From contig LJSY01000009.1 of NCBI GenBank assembly GCA_001314805.1, positions 1 through 64,000 of the forward strand: a DNA stretch of 64,000 bases, read 5' to 3'. The stretch comes from Rhodobacteraceae bacterium HLUCCO18. GTDB taxonomy: Bacteria; Pseudomonadota; Alphaproteobacteria; Rhodobacterales; Rhodobacteraceae. This document shows positions 8,051 to 18,394 of this stretch, piece after piece; position 1 is the first letter of the stretch; every line of letters begins with the position of its first letter. The notes under the pieces were generated by a model. That model ran no database searches, was not told the DNA's origin, and was given only the letters and a program-made list of their open reading frames with translations. The position numbers were made by a program, and so were the translations under genes.

Positions 8051-8859
8051 CCGATCGCAACGCAGTACGCGATATCCTCTACCGCGCTGGCGCGGAAGGC
8101 CACATGCGCGTGGTCGACCGGCCGATATCCTCGCCGGCACAAGGCGTTTCGCTGATCCTCAGGCAGCTCGAATACGGTGTCCTGCCGCGGCGCTACCGGC
8201 TCGAGTTCGACACCGGCGGGCGGGTCGAGATCGACATCGCCGAACGGCAGGTGCTGGGCCTGGGTTCGGTCAGGGCGGCAACATCGGGCAAGGCGCCGCG
8301 GCTGGAGCCGGGCCCGCTCGGGTCCGAGGACGCCAAGGCACTGGGTGACCTGCTGGCGGGGCTCTGCCGCGGTGCGAAGACCGTGCGCATCGCCAGCACG
8401 TCCGAAACCGACATCCTCCCCGGCGGCAGCGGACTGTCGCTCTCGGCGCTGCGGAAGGCCGCCGCACTGCCCGACGTGGTCGCGAAAGTGGCGGGACGGA
8501 CAACATGGCTCGACGCGATGGTCGATCATCCGGATGTCAGCGTCCTGTCGGCCGTCCTGATCGACGTCGATGAGGCCCATGTGATCATCGGAACCAGGGA
8601 AGAGGCCGAGGCACTGGCGGACTGGGCTGTCGAGATGCTGGACGTCTTCCTCGCCGATGGTTTCCCGCTCGCCCCCGAGCTCGAGACCAAGGGCGCGATC
8701 ACCTTCGCGCCGCAGCAGAACGGATCCCATATCCTGCTTGCGGGGCTGCGGGGTCAGTTCCTTCTCGCGCTCGTCTCGGGGCCCGACACCGCCGCGACGC
8801 TCGCCGCATGGCAGCGCGTCGCCGAGAGCGAGGTGGACGGCTTCATCGCCGTCGGCTGA
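8047..8859 (+). CDS. Unknown protein, last gene of the dynamin/FHA/PP2C cluster
   Basis: A 270-residue protein of unknown function, starting in an ATGA overlap with the Roadblock-like gene. The amino-terminal part (about 20-75) looks like a beta-rich domain (SLILRQLEYGVLPRRYRLEF). The carboxy-terminal half (about 160-270) has strand/helix alternation including VLSAVLIDVDEAHVIIGT and HILLAGLRGQFLLALVSGPD, which could be a second Roadblock-like or profilin-like domain. There is no signal peptide, membrane helix or recognisable catalytic motif. Co-transcription with the GTPases is the only evidence for its role. The next gene is 120 bases away behind a separate operator, so this gene ends the cluster. 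Confidence 0.6.
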   Translation: MTDRNAVRDILYRAGAEGHMRVVDRPISSPAQGVSLILRQLEYGVLPRRYRLEFDTGGRVEIDIAERQVLGLGSVRAATSGKAPRLEPGPLGSEDAKALGDLLAGLCRGAKTVRIASTSETDILPGGSGLSLSALRKAAALPDVVAKVAGRTTWLDAMVDHPDVSVLSAVLIDVDEAHVIIGTREEAEALADWAVEMLDVFLADGFPLAPELETKGAITFAPQQNGSHILLAGLRGQFLLALVSGPDTAATLAAWQRVAESEVDGFIAVG

Positions 8860-8889
8860 CGCCCCCCATCCCACCGTCGTTCCGAATTT

Positions 8890-8941
8890 CTGGACAGGTC
8901 TGTCCAGCGCTGCTAGCGATTCTCTGGACAGGGTTGTCCAG
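8890..8941. promoter_or_regulatory. Tandem TetR-type operator before the DMGDH-like gene
   Basis: Two copies of the inverted repeat CTGGACA-N4-TGTCCAG lie at 8890-8907 (spacer GGTC) and 8924-8941 (spacer GGGT), with centres 34 bases apart, about 40-90 bases upstream of the flavoprotein start. The arms are perfect in both copies. A TetR-family regulator is encoded as the second gene of the same unit, so autoregulation of the operon through these sites is the simplest reading. No ligand is evident from sequence. Confidence 0.75.
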
Positions 8942-8979
8942 AGGCGCCGCAGGCGCGCGCAGGCCGGGGAGGATCGGAC

Positions 8980-11385
8980 ATGAAAGACAGCTACCGCGTC
9001 GTGGTCATCGGGGGCGGCGTCGTGGGCGCCTCGGTGCTCTATCACCTCGCCAAACTCGGCTGGACCGATGTCTGCCTGCTGGAACGCTCGGTCCTCACGG
9101 CGGGCTCCAGCTGGCACGCGGCCGGCGGCATCCACGCGCTGAACGCCGATCCGAACATCGCCGCGTTGCAGGCCTACACGATCGATCTGCTGCCCGAGAT
9201 CGAGAAGGAGTCGGGCCAGGACATCGGCCTGCACATGACCGGCGGCCTGACCATGGCGGGCACGCCCGATCGTTGGGAGTGGCTCCAGTCCGCCTACCGC
9301 GTGTTCCAGTCCATCGGGATCGAGGATTGCCGCCTCGTCACCGTCGAGGAGGCGGTGGACCTCAACCCGATCATGTCGCCCGACGGGCTTCTGGGCGGCA
9401 TGTGGGCCGACCGCGAGGGGTATATCGACACCACCGGCACGGTCCATGCCTATGCGAAGGCCGCGAAGATGCGCGGCGCCTCCTGTTTCGAGCACACCAA
9501 GGTCGAGGAACTGATCCAGACGCCGGAGGGCTGGACCGTCGTCACCGACAAGGGCACGATCAGGGCCGAGCATGTGGTGAACGCGGGCGGGCTCTGGGCC
9601 AAGCAACTGGGGCGTATGGCGGGCATCGAGCTGCCCGTGTCGCCGCTCAAGCACCATTACCTGATTTCCGACACCATCCCGGCGCTGGAGGAGATCGATT
9701 TCGAAGTGCCGATGACGGTGGACCTCGAAGGCTTCACCTACCTGCGGCAGGATCAGAAAGGCGTTCTGCTTGGTATCTACGAGATCGACCATGAACACTG
9801 GGCCATGGACGGCGCGCCTTGGGACTACGGGATGGAACTGTTCCAGGAGCAGACGGACCGCATCGAGAAGGAACTGATCCTCGGATTCGAACGCTACCCC
9901 GCGCTGCAGGAGGTGGGCGTCAAGACATGGGTCAACGGCGCCTTCACCTTCTCGCCCGACGGCAACCCGCTGGTGGGGCCTGTCCCCGGCAAACCGGGAT
10001 ACTGGTGCGCCTGCGCGGTCATGGCGGGCTTCCTGCAGGGTGGCGGCGTGGGAAAAAGCCTCGCCGAATGGATGATCCACGGCGAACCCGAGGCCGATGT
10101 CTACGGCATGGACGTGGCGCGCTACGGGCCCTGGGCCGAGAACCGCGAGTTCATCCGCCAGACCACGGGACAGTTCTATTCCCGCCGCTTCGTGATGACC
10201 TATCCGAACGAGCAGCTTCCGGCGGGCCGCCCTCTGAAACGCGCGCCAGCCTATTCCGCGATGACGGAGGCCGGGTGCCAGTGGGGCCAGTCCTGGGACC
10301 TCGAGGTGCCGCTCTTTTTCGGCGGCAAGGGGTTTGCCGAGACGCCCTCGCTGAAACGGTCCAACGCCCATGAGATCGTGGGTGCGGAATGTCGCGCGGT
10401 GCGGGACGGCGTGGGCCTTCTCGATATCACCGGCTTCGCCCGATACGAGGTCACGGGGCCGAATGCCAAGGCGTGGCTGGACGGGCTTTTCGCCACGACG
10501 CTGCCGAAACCCGGCCGTGCGCGGCTGGCCGTGGCGCTGGGCCATGACGGGCGGCTCAAGGGGGACCTGACGCTGTTCAACTGGGGTGACGGGTCGTGGT
10601 GGATCATGGGGTCCTACTACCTTCGGACATGGCACATGCGTTGGTTCGCCGATCACATGACGGACGGCGTCACGGTGCGCGATCTGGGCGAGGACGTCGC
10701 CGGCTTCTCGCTTTCGGGGCCGAAGTCCCGTGCGGTGATCGAGAAGCTTTCCGCGGATGCCGTCGATGCGCTGCCCTTCATGGGCTGCGGGGCGTTCGAC
10801 ATCGGCCTCCTGCGCTGCAAGGTGGGGCGCATGTCGGTGTCCGGCGAACTCGGCTACGAGATCCACTGCCGCATGGGCGATCACATCACGCTGCGCGAGG
10901 CGCTGCTGGAGGCCGGCGCCGGCGAGGGGATCCGCGAATACGGGTTCAACGCGCTCCTGTCGCTGCGTCTGGAGAAGAGCTTCGGCATCTGGAACGCGGA
11001 GTTCACCCAAGGCTACACGGCGGGCGCCACCGGCATGGATCGCTGGATCGCGTGGGACAAGGGCGATTTCATCGGCCGCGCCGCGGCGCTGGCCGAACGC
11101 GACGGCAACGGCCCGGCGCAGAAGATCGTGACGCTCGAGGTCGAAGCGACGGACGCCGACGCCAGCGGGTTCGAACCGGTGTGGAAGAATGGCACCCGCG
11201 TGGGCTTCGTCACGTCCGGCGGCTACGGGCACACGCTGGGCACGTCGCTGGCCATGGCCATGGTCGATACCGCCGTGGCGGAGGTCGGCGCCGACCTCAG
11301 CGTCCATATCGTCGGAGCGGAACGTCCCGCACGCGTCATCGCGCCGTCGCCCTACGACCCCGAGGGCCGGGCGATGCGCGCCTGA
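8980..11385 (+). CDS. FAD-dependent dehydrogenase fused to GcvT domain (dimethylglycine/sarcosine dehydrogenase-like)
   Basis: An 801-residue two-domain flavoprotein. Residues 5-35 form the FAD-binding Rossmann motif (VVVIGGGVVGASVLYHL), followed by the DAO/FAO domains to about 420 and an aminomethyltransferase (GcvT-like, folate-binding) half at about 430-795. The SSWHAAGG segment holds the His that binds FAD covalently in mitochondrial dimethylglycine dehydrogenase. Such enzymes oxidatively demethylate N-methylglycines and pass formaldehyde to tetrahydrofolate. The substrate cannot be fixed from sequence: dimethylglycine, sarcosine or another N-methyl compound are all possible. A strong GGGGAGG ribosome-binding site precedes the ATG. 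The stop and the TetR start share one base (TGATG). Betaine synthesis genes at 36-44 kb make dimethylglycine a plausible in vivo substrate. Confidence 0.85.
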   Translation: MKDSYRVVVIGGGVVGASVLYHLAKLGWTDVCLLERSVLTAGSSWHAAGGIHALNADPNIAALQAYTIDLLPEIEKESGQDIGLHMTGGLTMAGTPDRWEWLQSAYRVFQSIGIEDCRLVTVEEAVDLNPIMSPDGLLGGMWADREGYIDTTGTVHAYAKAAKMRGASCFEHTKVEELIQTPEGWTVVTDKGTIRAEHVVNAGGLWAKQLGRMAGIELPVSPLKHHYLISDTIPALEEIDFEVPMTVDLEGFTYLRQDQKGVLLGIYEIDHEHWAMDGAPWDYGMELFQEQTDRIEKELILGFERYPALQEVGVKTWVNGAFTFSPDGNPLVGPVPGKPGYWCACAVMAGFLQGGGVGKSLAEWMIHGEPEADVYGMDVARYGPWAENREFIRQTTGQFYSRRFVMTYPNEQLPAGRPLKRAPAYSAMTEAGCQWGQSWDLEVPLFFGGKGFAETPSLKRSNAHEIVGAECRAVRDGVGLLDITGFARYEVTGPNAKAWLDGLFATTLPKPGRARLAVALGHDGRLKGDLTLFNWGDGSWWIMGSYYLRTWHMRWFADHMTDGVTVRDLGEDVAGFSLSGPKSRAVIEKLSADAVDALPFMGCGAFDIGLLRCKVGRMSVSGELGYEIHCRMGDHITLREALLEAGAGEGIREYGFNALLSLRLEKSFGIWNAEFTQGYTAGATGMDRWIAWDKGDFIGRAAALAERDGNGPAQKIVTLEVEATDADASGFEPVWKNGTRVGFVTSGGYGHTLGTSLAMAMVDTAVAEVGADLSVHIVGAERPARVIAPSPYDPEGRAMRA

Positions 11386-12014
11386 TGGGTGCGCCCGCCG
11401 CCCATGCGAATGCGAAGGTCACGCGCGAGGACTGGCTCGACGTGGCGCGCGCGGTGCTGGTCGGCGACGGGGTGGGCGAGGTCAAGATCGTGGCTCTGGG
11501 CGCGCGTCTCGGCGTGTCGCGTTCGTCCTTCTACTGGTATTTCGAAAGCCGTCAGGACCTTCTCGACGCGCTTCTCGATGCATGGGAGATGCGGAACACC
11601 GCGCGGCTTAGAGACCGTTGCGCGCGCCCTGCATCGACGATCACCGGGGCTGTCTGCAATTTCTTCGAATGTTTCATCGACCCGGAACTGTTCGACCCCG
11701 GCCTCGATTTCGCCATCCGCGAATGGGCCCGGCGCGACGACGGTCTCCGGCGTCGCGTGGAGGCAGCGGATACCGCGCGGCTCGAGGCGATCGCGGCGAT
11801 GTTTGCACGATACGGATATCCGCCCGCCGTGGCCGATATCCGTGCACGGATATTGTATTTTCAACAGCTGGGCTATCACGCGCTCGATCAGCGGGAGCCG
11901 ATCGAGCGGCGCCTGTCCCGCGTCGCGGGGTATCTGGAGGGGTTCACGGGTGTGACGCCGGAGCCTGCGGAGGTCGACCGCCTCGCCGCCTTCGCGCAGG
12001 ACAAGCTCGGCTAG
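11385..12014 (+). CDS. TetR-family transcriptional regulator
   Basis: A 209-residue TetR-type repressor. The helix-turn-helix is at about residues 30-60, with the typical ALGARLGVSRSSFYWYFESR core and the YWYF hinge. The carboxy-terminal ligand domain is about 140 residues. Its start overlaps the stop of the flavoprotein by one base, so it is co-expressed with the gene it probably controls through the two CTGGACA/TGTCCAG operators at 8890-8941. Its end overlaps the convergent oxyR end by 4 bases. Confidence 0.88.
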   Translation: MGAPAAHANAKVTREDWLDVARAVLVGDGVGEVKIVALGARLGVSRSSFYWYFESRQDLLDALLDAWEMRNTARLRDRCARPASTITGAVCNFFECFIDPELFDPGLDFAIREWARRDDGLRRRVEAADTARLEAIAAMFARYGYPPAVADIRARILYFQQLGYHALDQREPIERRLSRVAGYLEGFTGVTPEPAEVDRLAAFAQDKLG

Positions 12015-12907
12015 GCTCCGCGACCGGCGGCCTCGCGCACCGCATCGCTCATCTCCCGCAACTGCTCGGAAAGGGGGTTCGAACGTCGCCAGATCATGCC
12101 GATCGTGCGCTCTGGGCCCGGCGCCTCGAACCCGTCGACCGACACATCCGCGGAACGTGTCTCGATATCCACGGCCATTTCCGGGATCAATGTCACGCCA
12201 AGACCCGCGCCGACCATCTGCACCAGCGTGGACAGCGACGAGCCATCCATCATCTCGCGCGGGGCCGTGGCCGCCATGTTGCAAAATGACAAGGCCTGAT
12301 CGCGGAAACAGTGCCCCTCCTCCAACAGCAGAAGCCGCATTTCCCGCAGGCGCTCCGGGCTGGGGACCGGGCGGCCGCGTTCGGAGCCGGGACGCACGAG
12401 GACGAAGTTCTCGGTGAACAGCGGCACCTCCTCGAAGGCGGTCTCGCCCACGGGCAGCGCGACAATCGCGGTATCGAGGCTGCCCTCGGCCAGTTCCTCG
12501 ATCAGCCGCGATGTCACCGTCTCGCGCAGTTGCAGCTCAAGCCCCGGGTAGCGATGCGTCAGGCCACCCACGATCCGGGGCAGCACATAGGGCGCGACCG
12601 TGGGGATGACGCCGATCCGCACACGCCCCGCAAGGCGGTCGCGCACGGCGCGGGCGGTGTCCTCGATCTCGCCCACGATGCGGAGCACCTCGCGCAGACG
12701 CTTGAGCACATCCTCCCCGAAGGCCGTCAGCGCCACGCCCCGCACGCCGCGTTCCAGCAACGGCGTCCCGAGACTGCGCTCCATCTCGCGGATCTGCATC
12801 GACAACGCCGGCTGGCTGATCGAGCAGGCATCCGCCGCGCGTCCGAAATGCCCCTGCCGGGCGAGGGCATCGAAATAGCGCATCTGTTTGAGGGTCAGGT
12901 TGATCAT
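12011..12907 (-). CDS. oxyR: OxyR, peroxide-sensing LysR-type regulator
   Basis: A 298-residue LysR-family protein with an amino-terminal winged HTH (AADACSISQPALSMQIREME). The redox segment GHCFRDQALSFC places cysteines at 200 and 209, equivalent to Cys199 and Cys208 of E. coli OxyR, which form the peroxide-induced disulfide. Both cysteines are present, so peroxide sensing should be intact. It is divergent from katG across a 190-base AT-rich region, the usual arrangement for OxyR control of catalase-peroxidase. I chose the ATG at 12907; a GTG at 12913 is possible. Confidence 0.93.
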   Translation of the reverse strand: MINLTLKQMRYFDALARQGHFGRAADACSISQPALSMQIREMERSLGTPLLERGVRGVALTAFGEDVLKRLREVLRIVGEIEDTARAVRDRLAGRVRIGVIPTVAPYVLPRIVGGLTHRYPGLELQLRETVTSRLIEELAEGSLDTAIVALPVGETAFEEVPLFTENFVLVRPGSERGRPVPSPERLREMRLLLLEEGHCFRDQALSFCNMAATAPREMMDGSSLSTLVQMVGAGLGVTLIPEMAVDIETRSADVSVDGFEAPGPERTIGMIWRRSNPLSEQLREMSDAVREAAGRGA

Positions 12908-15263
<2,356 letters not shown>

Positions 15264-15281
15264 TACGCGTCTCCGAACAGG

Positions 15282-15355
15282 CGCCCCGGGCTCCGGTCCG
15301 GGGCGAGGAAACGCGAGCGGCGGCCCGGGGAAAACTTCGGGCCGCCGTGCTTTTT
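15282..15355 (+). terminator. katG Rho-independent terminator (with preceding hairpin)
   Basis: A 10-bp perfect stem, CGGCGGCCCG (15318-15327) and CGGGCCGCCG (15338-15347), is followed within 3 bases by five T residues (15351-15355). A second perfect 8-bp hairpin (CGCCCCGG/CCGGGGCG, 15282-15305) precedes it. The position directly after katG and before a convergent gene fits transcription termination. Confidence 0.8.
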
Positions 15356-15384
15356 GCGATGGGCTTTGGGGGGGCGGCTTCGGC

Positions 15385-17040
15385 CTATCCGCCGCAGGGC
15401 GCGTCCGGCGCGGGGACACCCGGCGACACGAAGAGCCGCAGATGCACGGGGCGTCCGTTGGTGTAGTCGGTTCCGACCACTTCGGTGACGTCGGGTTGCC
15501 CGGGCGGCACCGACATACCCTCCGGGATGGCCTCCCGGGCGATCCACGCGGCGCGGTCCGGTGCTGCGGCCAGCCAGTCCATCGCGCCCTCCCAGCCTAG
15601 GAACGCCGTGTCGGTGCCGAACTGGAACACGACGCTCGGCGGGGCGTGCCCGACGACGGCCGGAGGCATGGCGAGGCAGCTCTGCCCGGCCATCGCCTCG
15701 GCCAGCCGGGGTGTGACCCAGAATTCGCGGGCGCCGGGAAGGCTGGCGGCGGTCAGCGTCCAGGCCATGACGATGCCCGCCCCGGCCAGCGCGGCGGTGC
15801 CAAGAAGAGCCCGCCCGCGATAGAAGGCCACCGCGCCGAAAGCTGCGAGCGCGGTCAGTGCAAGGCCGCCCGCCATGGCCCACAGGTCGATGCCCGCGCC
15901 GAAGGCCATCGGCATGCCGATGGCGAGCGCCGCGAAGGCGAGCGTGCCAATGGCGAAGCCCGCCGCGCCGATATGGGCCGCCCAGCCGCGAAACCGCGCC
16001 TCTCCGTCGATGAGGCGGACCAGAGGCACCGCCGCCAGCAGCAGGAGCGCGGGATAGGTCGGCAGCGTGTAATGGATGAGCTTGGTCGACACCGCCTCGA
16101 ACACCAGCCACGTGGGAACGATCCAACCCAGCAGGAATGCGCCCTCAGGCGCCTTTCGCATCGCCCAGCCGGTCACGACCGCCAGCGGCAGGAGCAGCGT
16201 CCAGGGCCAGAGGGTGGCCCAGACGGCCAGGAGGTAGAAGCCCGGTGGAATCCCGCTATGCTCTCCGGTGGCCGCGATCTTCTCGGCCAGGTCTCCGCCG
16301 AGCGACGCGGTGAGGAACGCGCCCTCGGTGCGGATCATGATGGCGACGAACCACGGCAGCGTCAGCGCCAGCATCCACGCCAGACCGGGCAGGGGACGCA
16401 GAGCCCTCAGCCACGACAGGCTCCGGTCCTTTGCCGATACCCAGACCGCCGCCGTCAGGACCGGCAGAAGGATCAGCGGACCCTTGACGAGGATGCCCGC
16501 CGCGATCGCCGTCCAGAACACCGCCGGCACGCCCCAACCCCTTGCCTGGCCCAGCCAGGCCCGCCCCATCGCCCCCATGGCGAGGATGATGGTGAGTAGC
16601 AGCGCGGCGTCGGTCTTGGCCGTTCGCGCCTCGGCGCTGAGCATGTAGACCGTGGCCAGCATCACGCCGGCCAGCACCGCCGCCCGGCGCCCGACAAGCG
16701 GGAGGCCCGCCCAGATCAGCGCCAGCGCCGAGAGCGCGCCGGCAAGGTAGGACGGGATGCGGTGCACCCAGACCGCGTTCGTGCCGGTCTGCCCGGTCAG
16801 CTCCAGCACGGCGGCCTGCATCCAGTAGACGCCGACGGGTTTGACATGGCGCGCGCCGCCCTGAAACCGGATGTCGACCCAGTCGCCGGTCTCGGCCATC
16901 TGGCGGCTGGCCTGAGCGTAGCGTGCCTCGTCCCGGTCTTGCACGGGCAGTTCGGCAAGACCCAGCGAAAAGCTCAAGAGCGCGAGGATCAGGACCCAGA
17001 ACGGGGCAAGGCGCGAGGACAGCAAGTATCCGGTGGGCAT
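15385..17040 (-). CDS. GT39-type polyprenyl-phosphate glycosyltransferase (ArnT-like)
   Basis: A 551-residue integral membrane glycosyltransferase of the ArnT/PMT (GT-C) group. The first hydrophobic helix is followed by the luminal loop QDRDEARYAQ, whose acidic residues correspond to the catalytic Asp/Glu of the family, then a series of about ten or more membrane segments and a periplasmic carboxy-terminal domain. These enzymes transfer a sugar from an undecaprenyl-phosphate donor to lipid A or another envelope acceptor. It is the last gene of a three-gene operon with a GT2 that could make the donor and a LAB_N membrane protein. The sugar and acceptor are unknown. I chose the ATG at 17040, 10 bases after the upstream stop. 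Confidence 0.82.
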   Translation of the reverse strand: MPTGYLLSSRLAPFWVLILALLSFSLGLAELPVQDRDEARYAQASRQMAETGDWVDIRFQGGARHVKPVGVYWMQAAVLELTGQTGTNAVWVHRIPSYLAGALSALALIWAGLPLVGRRAAVLAGVMLATVYMLSAEARTAKTDAALLLTIILAMGAMGRAWLGQARGWGVPAVFWTAIAAGILVKGPLILLPVLTAAVWVSAKDRSLSWLRALRPLPGLAWMLALTLPWFVAIMIRTEGAFLTASLGGDLAEKIAATGEHSGIPPGFYLLAVWATLWPWTLLLPLAVVTGWAMRKAPEGAFLLGWIVPTWLVFEAVSTKLIHYTLPTYPALLLLAAVPLVRLIDGEARFRGWAAHIGAAGFAIGTLAFAALAIGMPMAFGAGIDLWAMAGGLALTALAAFGAVAFYRGRALLGTAALAGAGIVMAWTLTAASLPGAREFWVTPRLAEAMAGQSCLAMPPAVVGHAPPSVVFQFGTDTAFLGWEGAMDWLAAAPDRAAWIAREAIPEGMSVPPGQPDVTEVVGTDYTNGRPVHLRLFVSPGVPAPDAPCGG

Positions 17041-17050
17041 GGGCGCGCGC

Positions 17051-17437
17051 CTAGTCCGCGGCCGGGCCGGAGCGGTGATGCACGGCGTCTGCCTCGGTTG
17101 CCTCCGCAAGGGCCGCCTCGGCCGCGGCGACGCGGTCGGCCTTCTTCGACTTGTAGATCAGGGTGAGGTTGCGTGTGTAGACGATCAGACCCATCGACTG
17201 GCCGAGGATGAACACCACGTCCTGCCGGTAGATCGCGTAGGACAACAGCATCGCGCCACCGACGATGGAGAGGTACCAGAAGGCCACGGGCACATAGGAC
17301 CGCCCCGCGCGCTCCGAGGCGATCCACTGCACGATGAAACGCATGGAGAACGCCAGCTGCGCCGTCAGGCCCAGCACGACCCACCAGAACTCGACCCAGC
17401 CGTCGATGGAAAGGAAGGCGAAGATGGTCTCGGTCAT
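17051..17437 (-). CDS. Lipid-A-disaccharide synthase N-terminal-like (LAB_N) membrane protein
   Basis: A 128-residue protein with the LAB_N signature: FRFIVQW-like segment (SMRFIVQWIASERAGRSYVP), then FWYLSIVGGAMLLSYAIYR and GQSMGLIVYTRNL. It has three to four membrane helices and a charged Ala/Glu tail. LAB_N proteins commonly sit between GT2 and GT39 genes in proteobacteria and are thought to help flip or present the lipid-linked sugar. It overlaps the GT2 gene by 4 bases (ATGA) and is 10 bases before the GT39 gene. Confidence 0.85.
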   Translation of the reverse strand: MTETIFAFLSIDGWVEFWWVVLGLTAQLAFSMRFIVQWIASERAGRSYVPVAFWYLSIVGGAMLLSYAIYRQDVVFILGQSMGLIVYTRNLTLIYKSKKADRVAAAEAALAEATEADAVHHRSGPAAD

Positions 17438-18264
17438 GAAGGCCTTTCCGCCCCTCCGTGGGCGCTGATGCCGGAAGAAAGTATGGTCGTCTCGTCGGGG
17501 GCAAGGATGCGGCGGCGGCGGATCAGCCACGCCACACCGAACAGGTCGCTCAGGCCGACGATGGCGCGCCCGAGGTTGTTGTATTTCGACCGCCCGGCGG
17601 AGCGCGGGCGATGGGTGACGTCCACATGCGCCACGTCCCAGCCGTCGCGCTGGAACAGCGCCGGCAGATAGCGGTGCATGTGATTGAAATAGGGCAGGGC
17701 GAGATAGGCCTCGCGCCGGAACGCCTTGAGACCGCAGCCGGTGTCGCGCGTGCCGTCCCGCAGGAGCCAGCCGCGGATCGCGTTCGCTGCGCGGGAAGCG
17801 ACGCGCTTGGGCAGCGGATCGTTGCGCTTGGCCCGCTGCCCGGCCACGAGCGCCAGACGCGGCGGGGCGTTTTCGTCCAGAAGCGGCGCCAGCAGGACCG
17901 GGATCTCCTCGGGCGGGTTCTGGCCGTCGCCGTCGAGCGTGCAGATGAGCGGGGCGCGCGCGGCGCGAACGGCGTCGTGGACGGCGGCCGATTGTCCTGC
18001 GGGGCGGGCATGGGTGATGATCGTCACGGGCAGGTCGGGATGGGCTGTCGCGAAGCCCTCCAGCGCCGCGCCGGTGCCGTCGCGGGAGCCGTCATTGGTC
18101 ACGCAGATCTCGAAAGATCCCAGCGGCAGCGCCGCCGCGCGGCAGGCTTCCAGAAGCGCCATCGCCGTCTCGCCCTCGTCGAGCATCGGGATCACGATCG
18201 CGAAACGCGGCCGCGCCTCGTCTCGTGCTGCCCCTTTGGCCTGGTCGTTCGATCCGCGCGTCAT
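17434..18264 (-). CDS. Family 2 glycosyltransferase (dolichyl-phosphate-mannose synthase-like)
   Basis: A 276-residue GT2 enzyme. The nucleotide-sugar domain shows FAIVIPMLDEGETA, VTNDGSRDGT and the metal-binding CTLDGDGQNPPEE; the acceptor-side segment GTRDTGCGLKAFRREAY is typical of DPM1-like polyprenyl-phosphate glycosyltransferases. It probably makes the polyprenyl-phosphate sugar donor used by the GT39 enzyme of the same operon. The ATG at 18264 was preferred because the residues upstream are low-complexity and unlike the family. Confidence 0.85.
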   Translation of the reverse strand: MTRGSNDQAKGAARDEARPRFAIVIPMLDEGETAMALLEACRAAALPLGSFEICVTNDGSRDGTGAALEGFATAHPDLPVTIITHARPAGQSAAVHDAVRAARAPLICTLDGDGQNPPEEIPVLLAPLLDENAPPRLALVAGQRAKRNDPLPKRVASRAANAIRGWLLRDGTRDTGCGLKAFRREAYLALPYFNHMHRYLPALFQRDGWDVAHVDVTHRPRSAGRSKYNNLGRAIVGLSDLFGVAWLIRRRRILAPDETTILSSGISAHGGAERPS

Positions 18265-18394
18265 GCCTGCGATAACCCGAGCGCCCCGGACTGCGCTCCG
18301 GCTGGCGATTTGGCGGGGGTGTAATCCGAATGCGCGCACGATGAAACCCCGCAGGGCGTGACGTGGCGTCCCGCGAGCGTTCCCTTGCGCGCCG

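Noticed and set aside
7861-11307. 1,148-codon open frame on the minus strand opposite the DMGDH-like gene
   Set aside because: It is a GC-driven shadow: the plus strand carries clear domain motifs over the whole length, and the minus translation is His/Arg/Gly-rich without domains.
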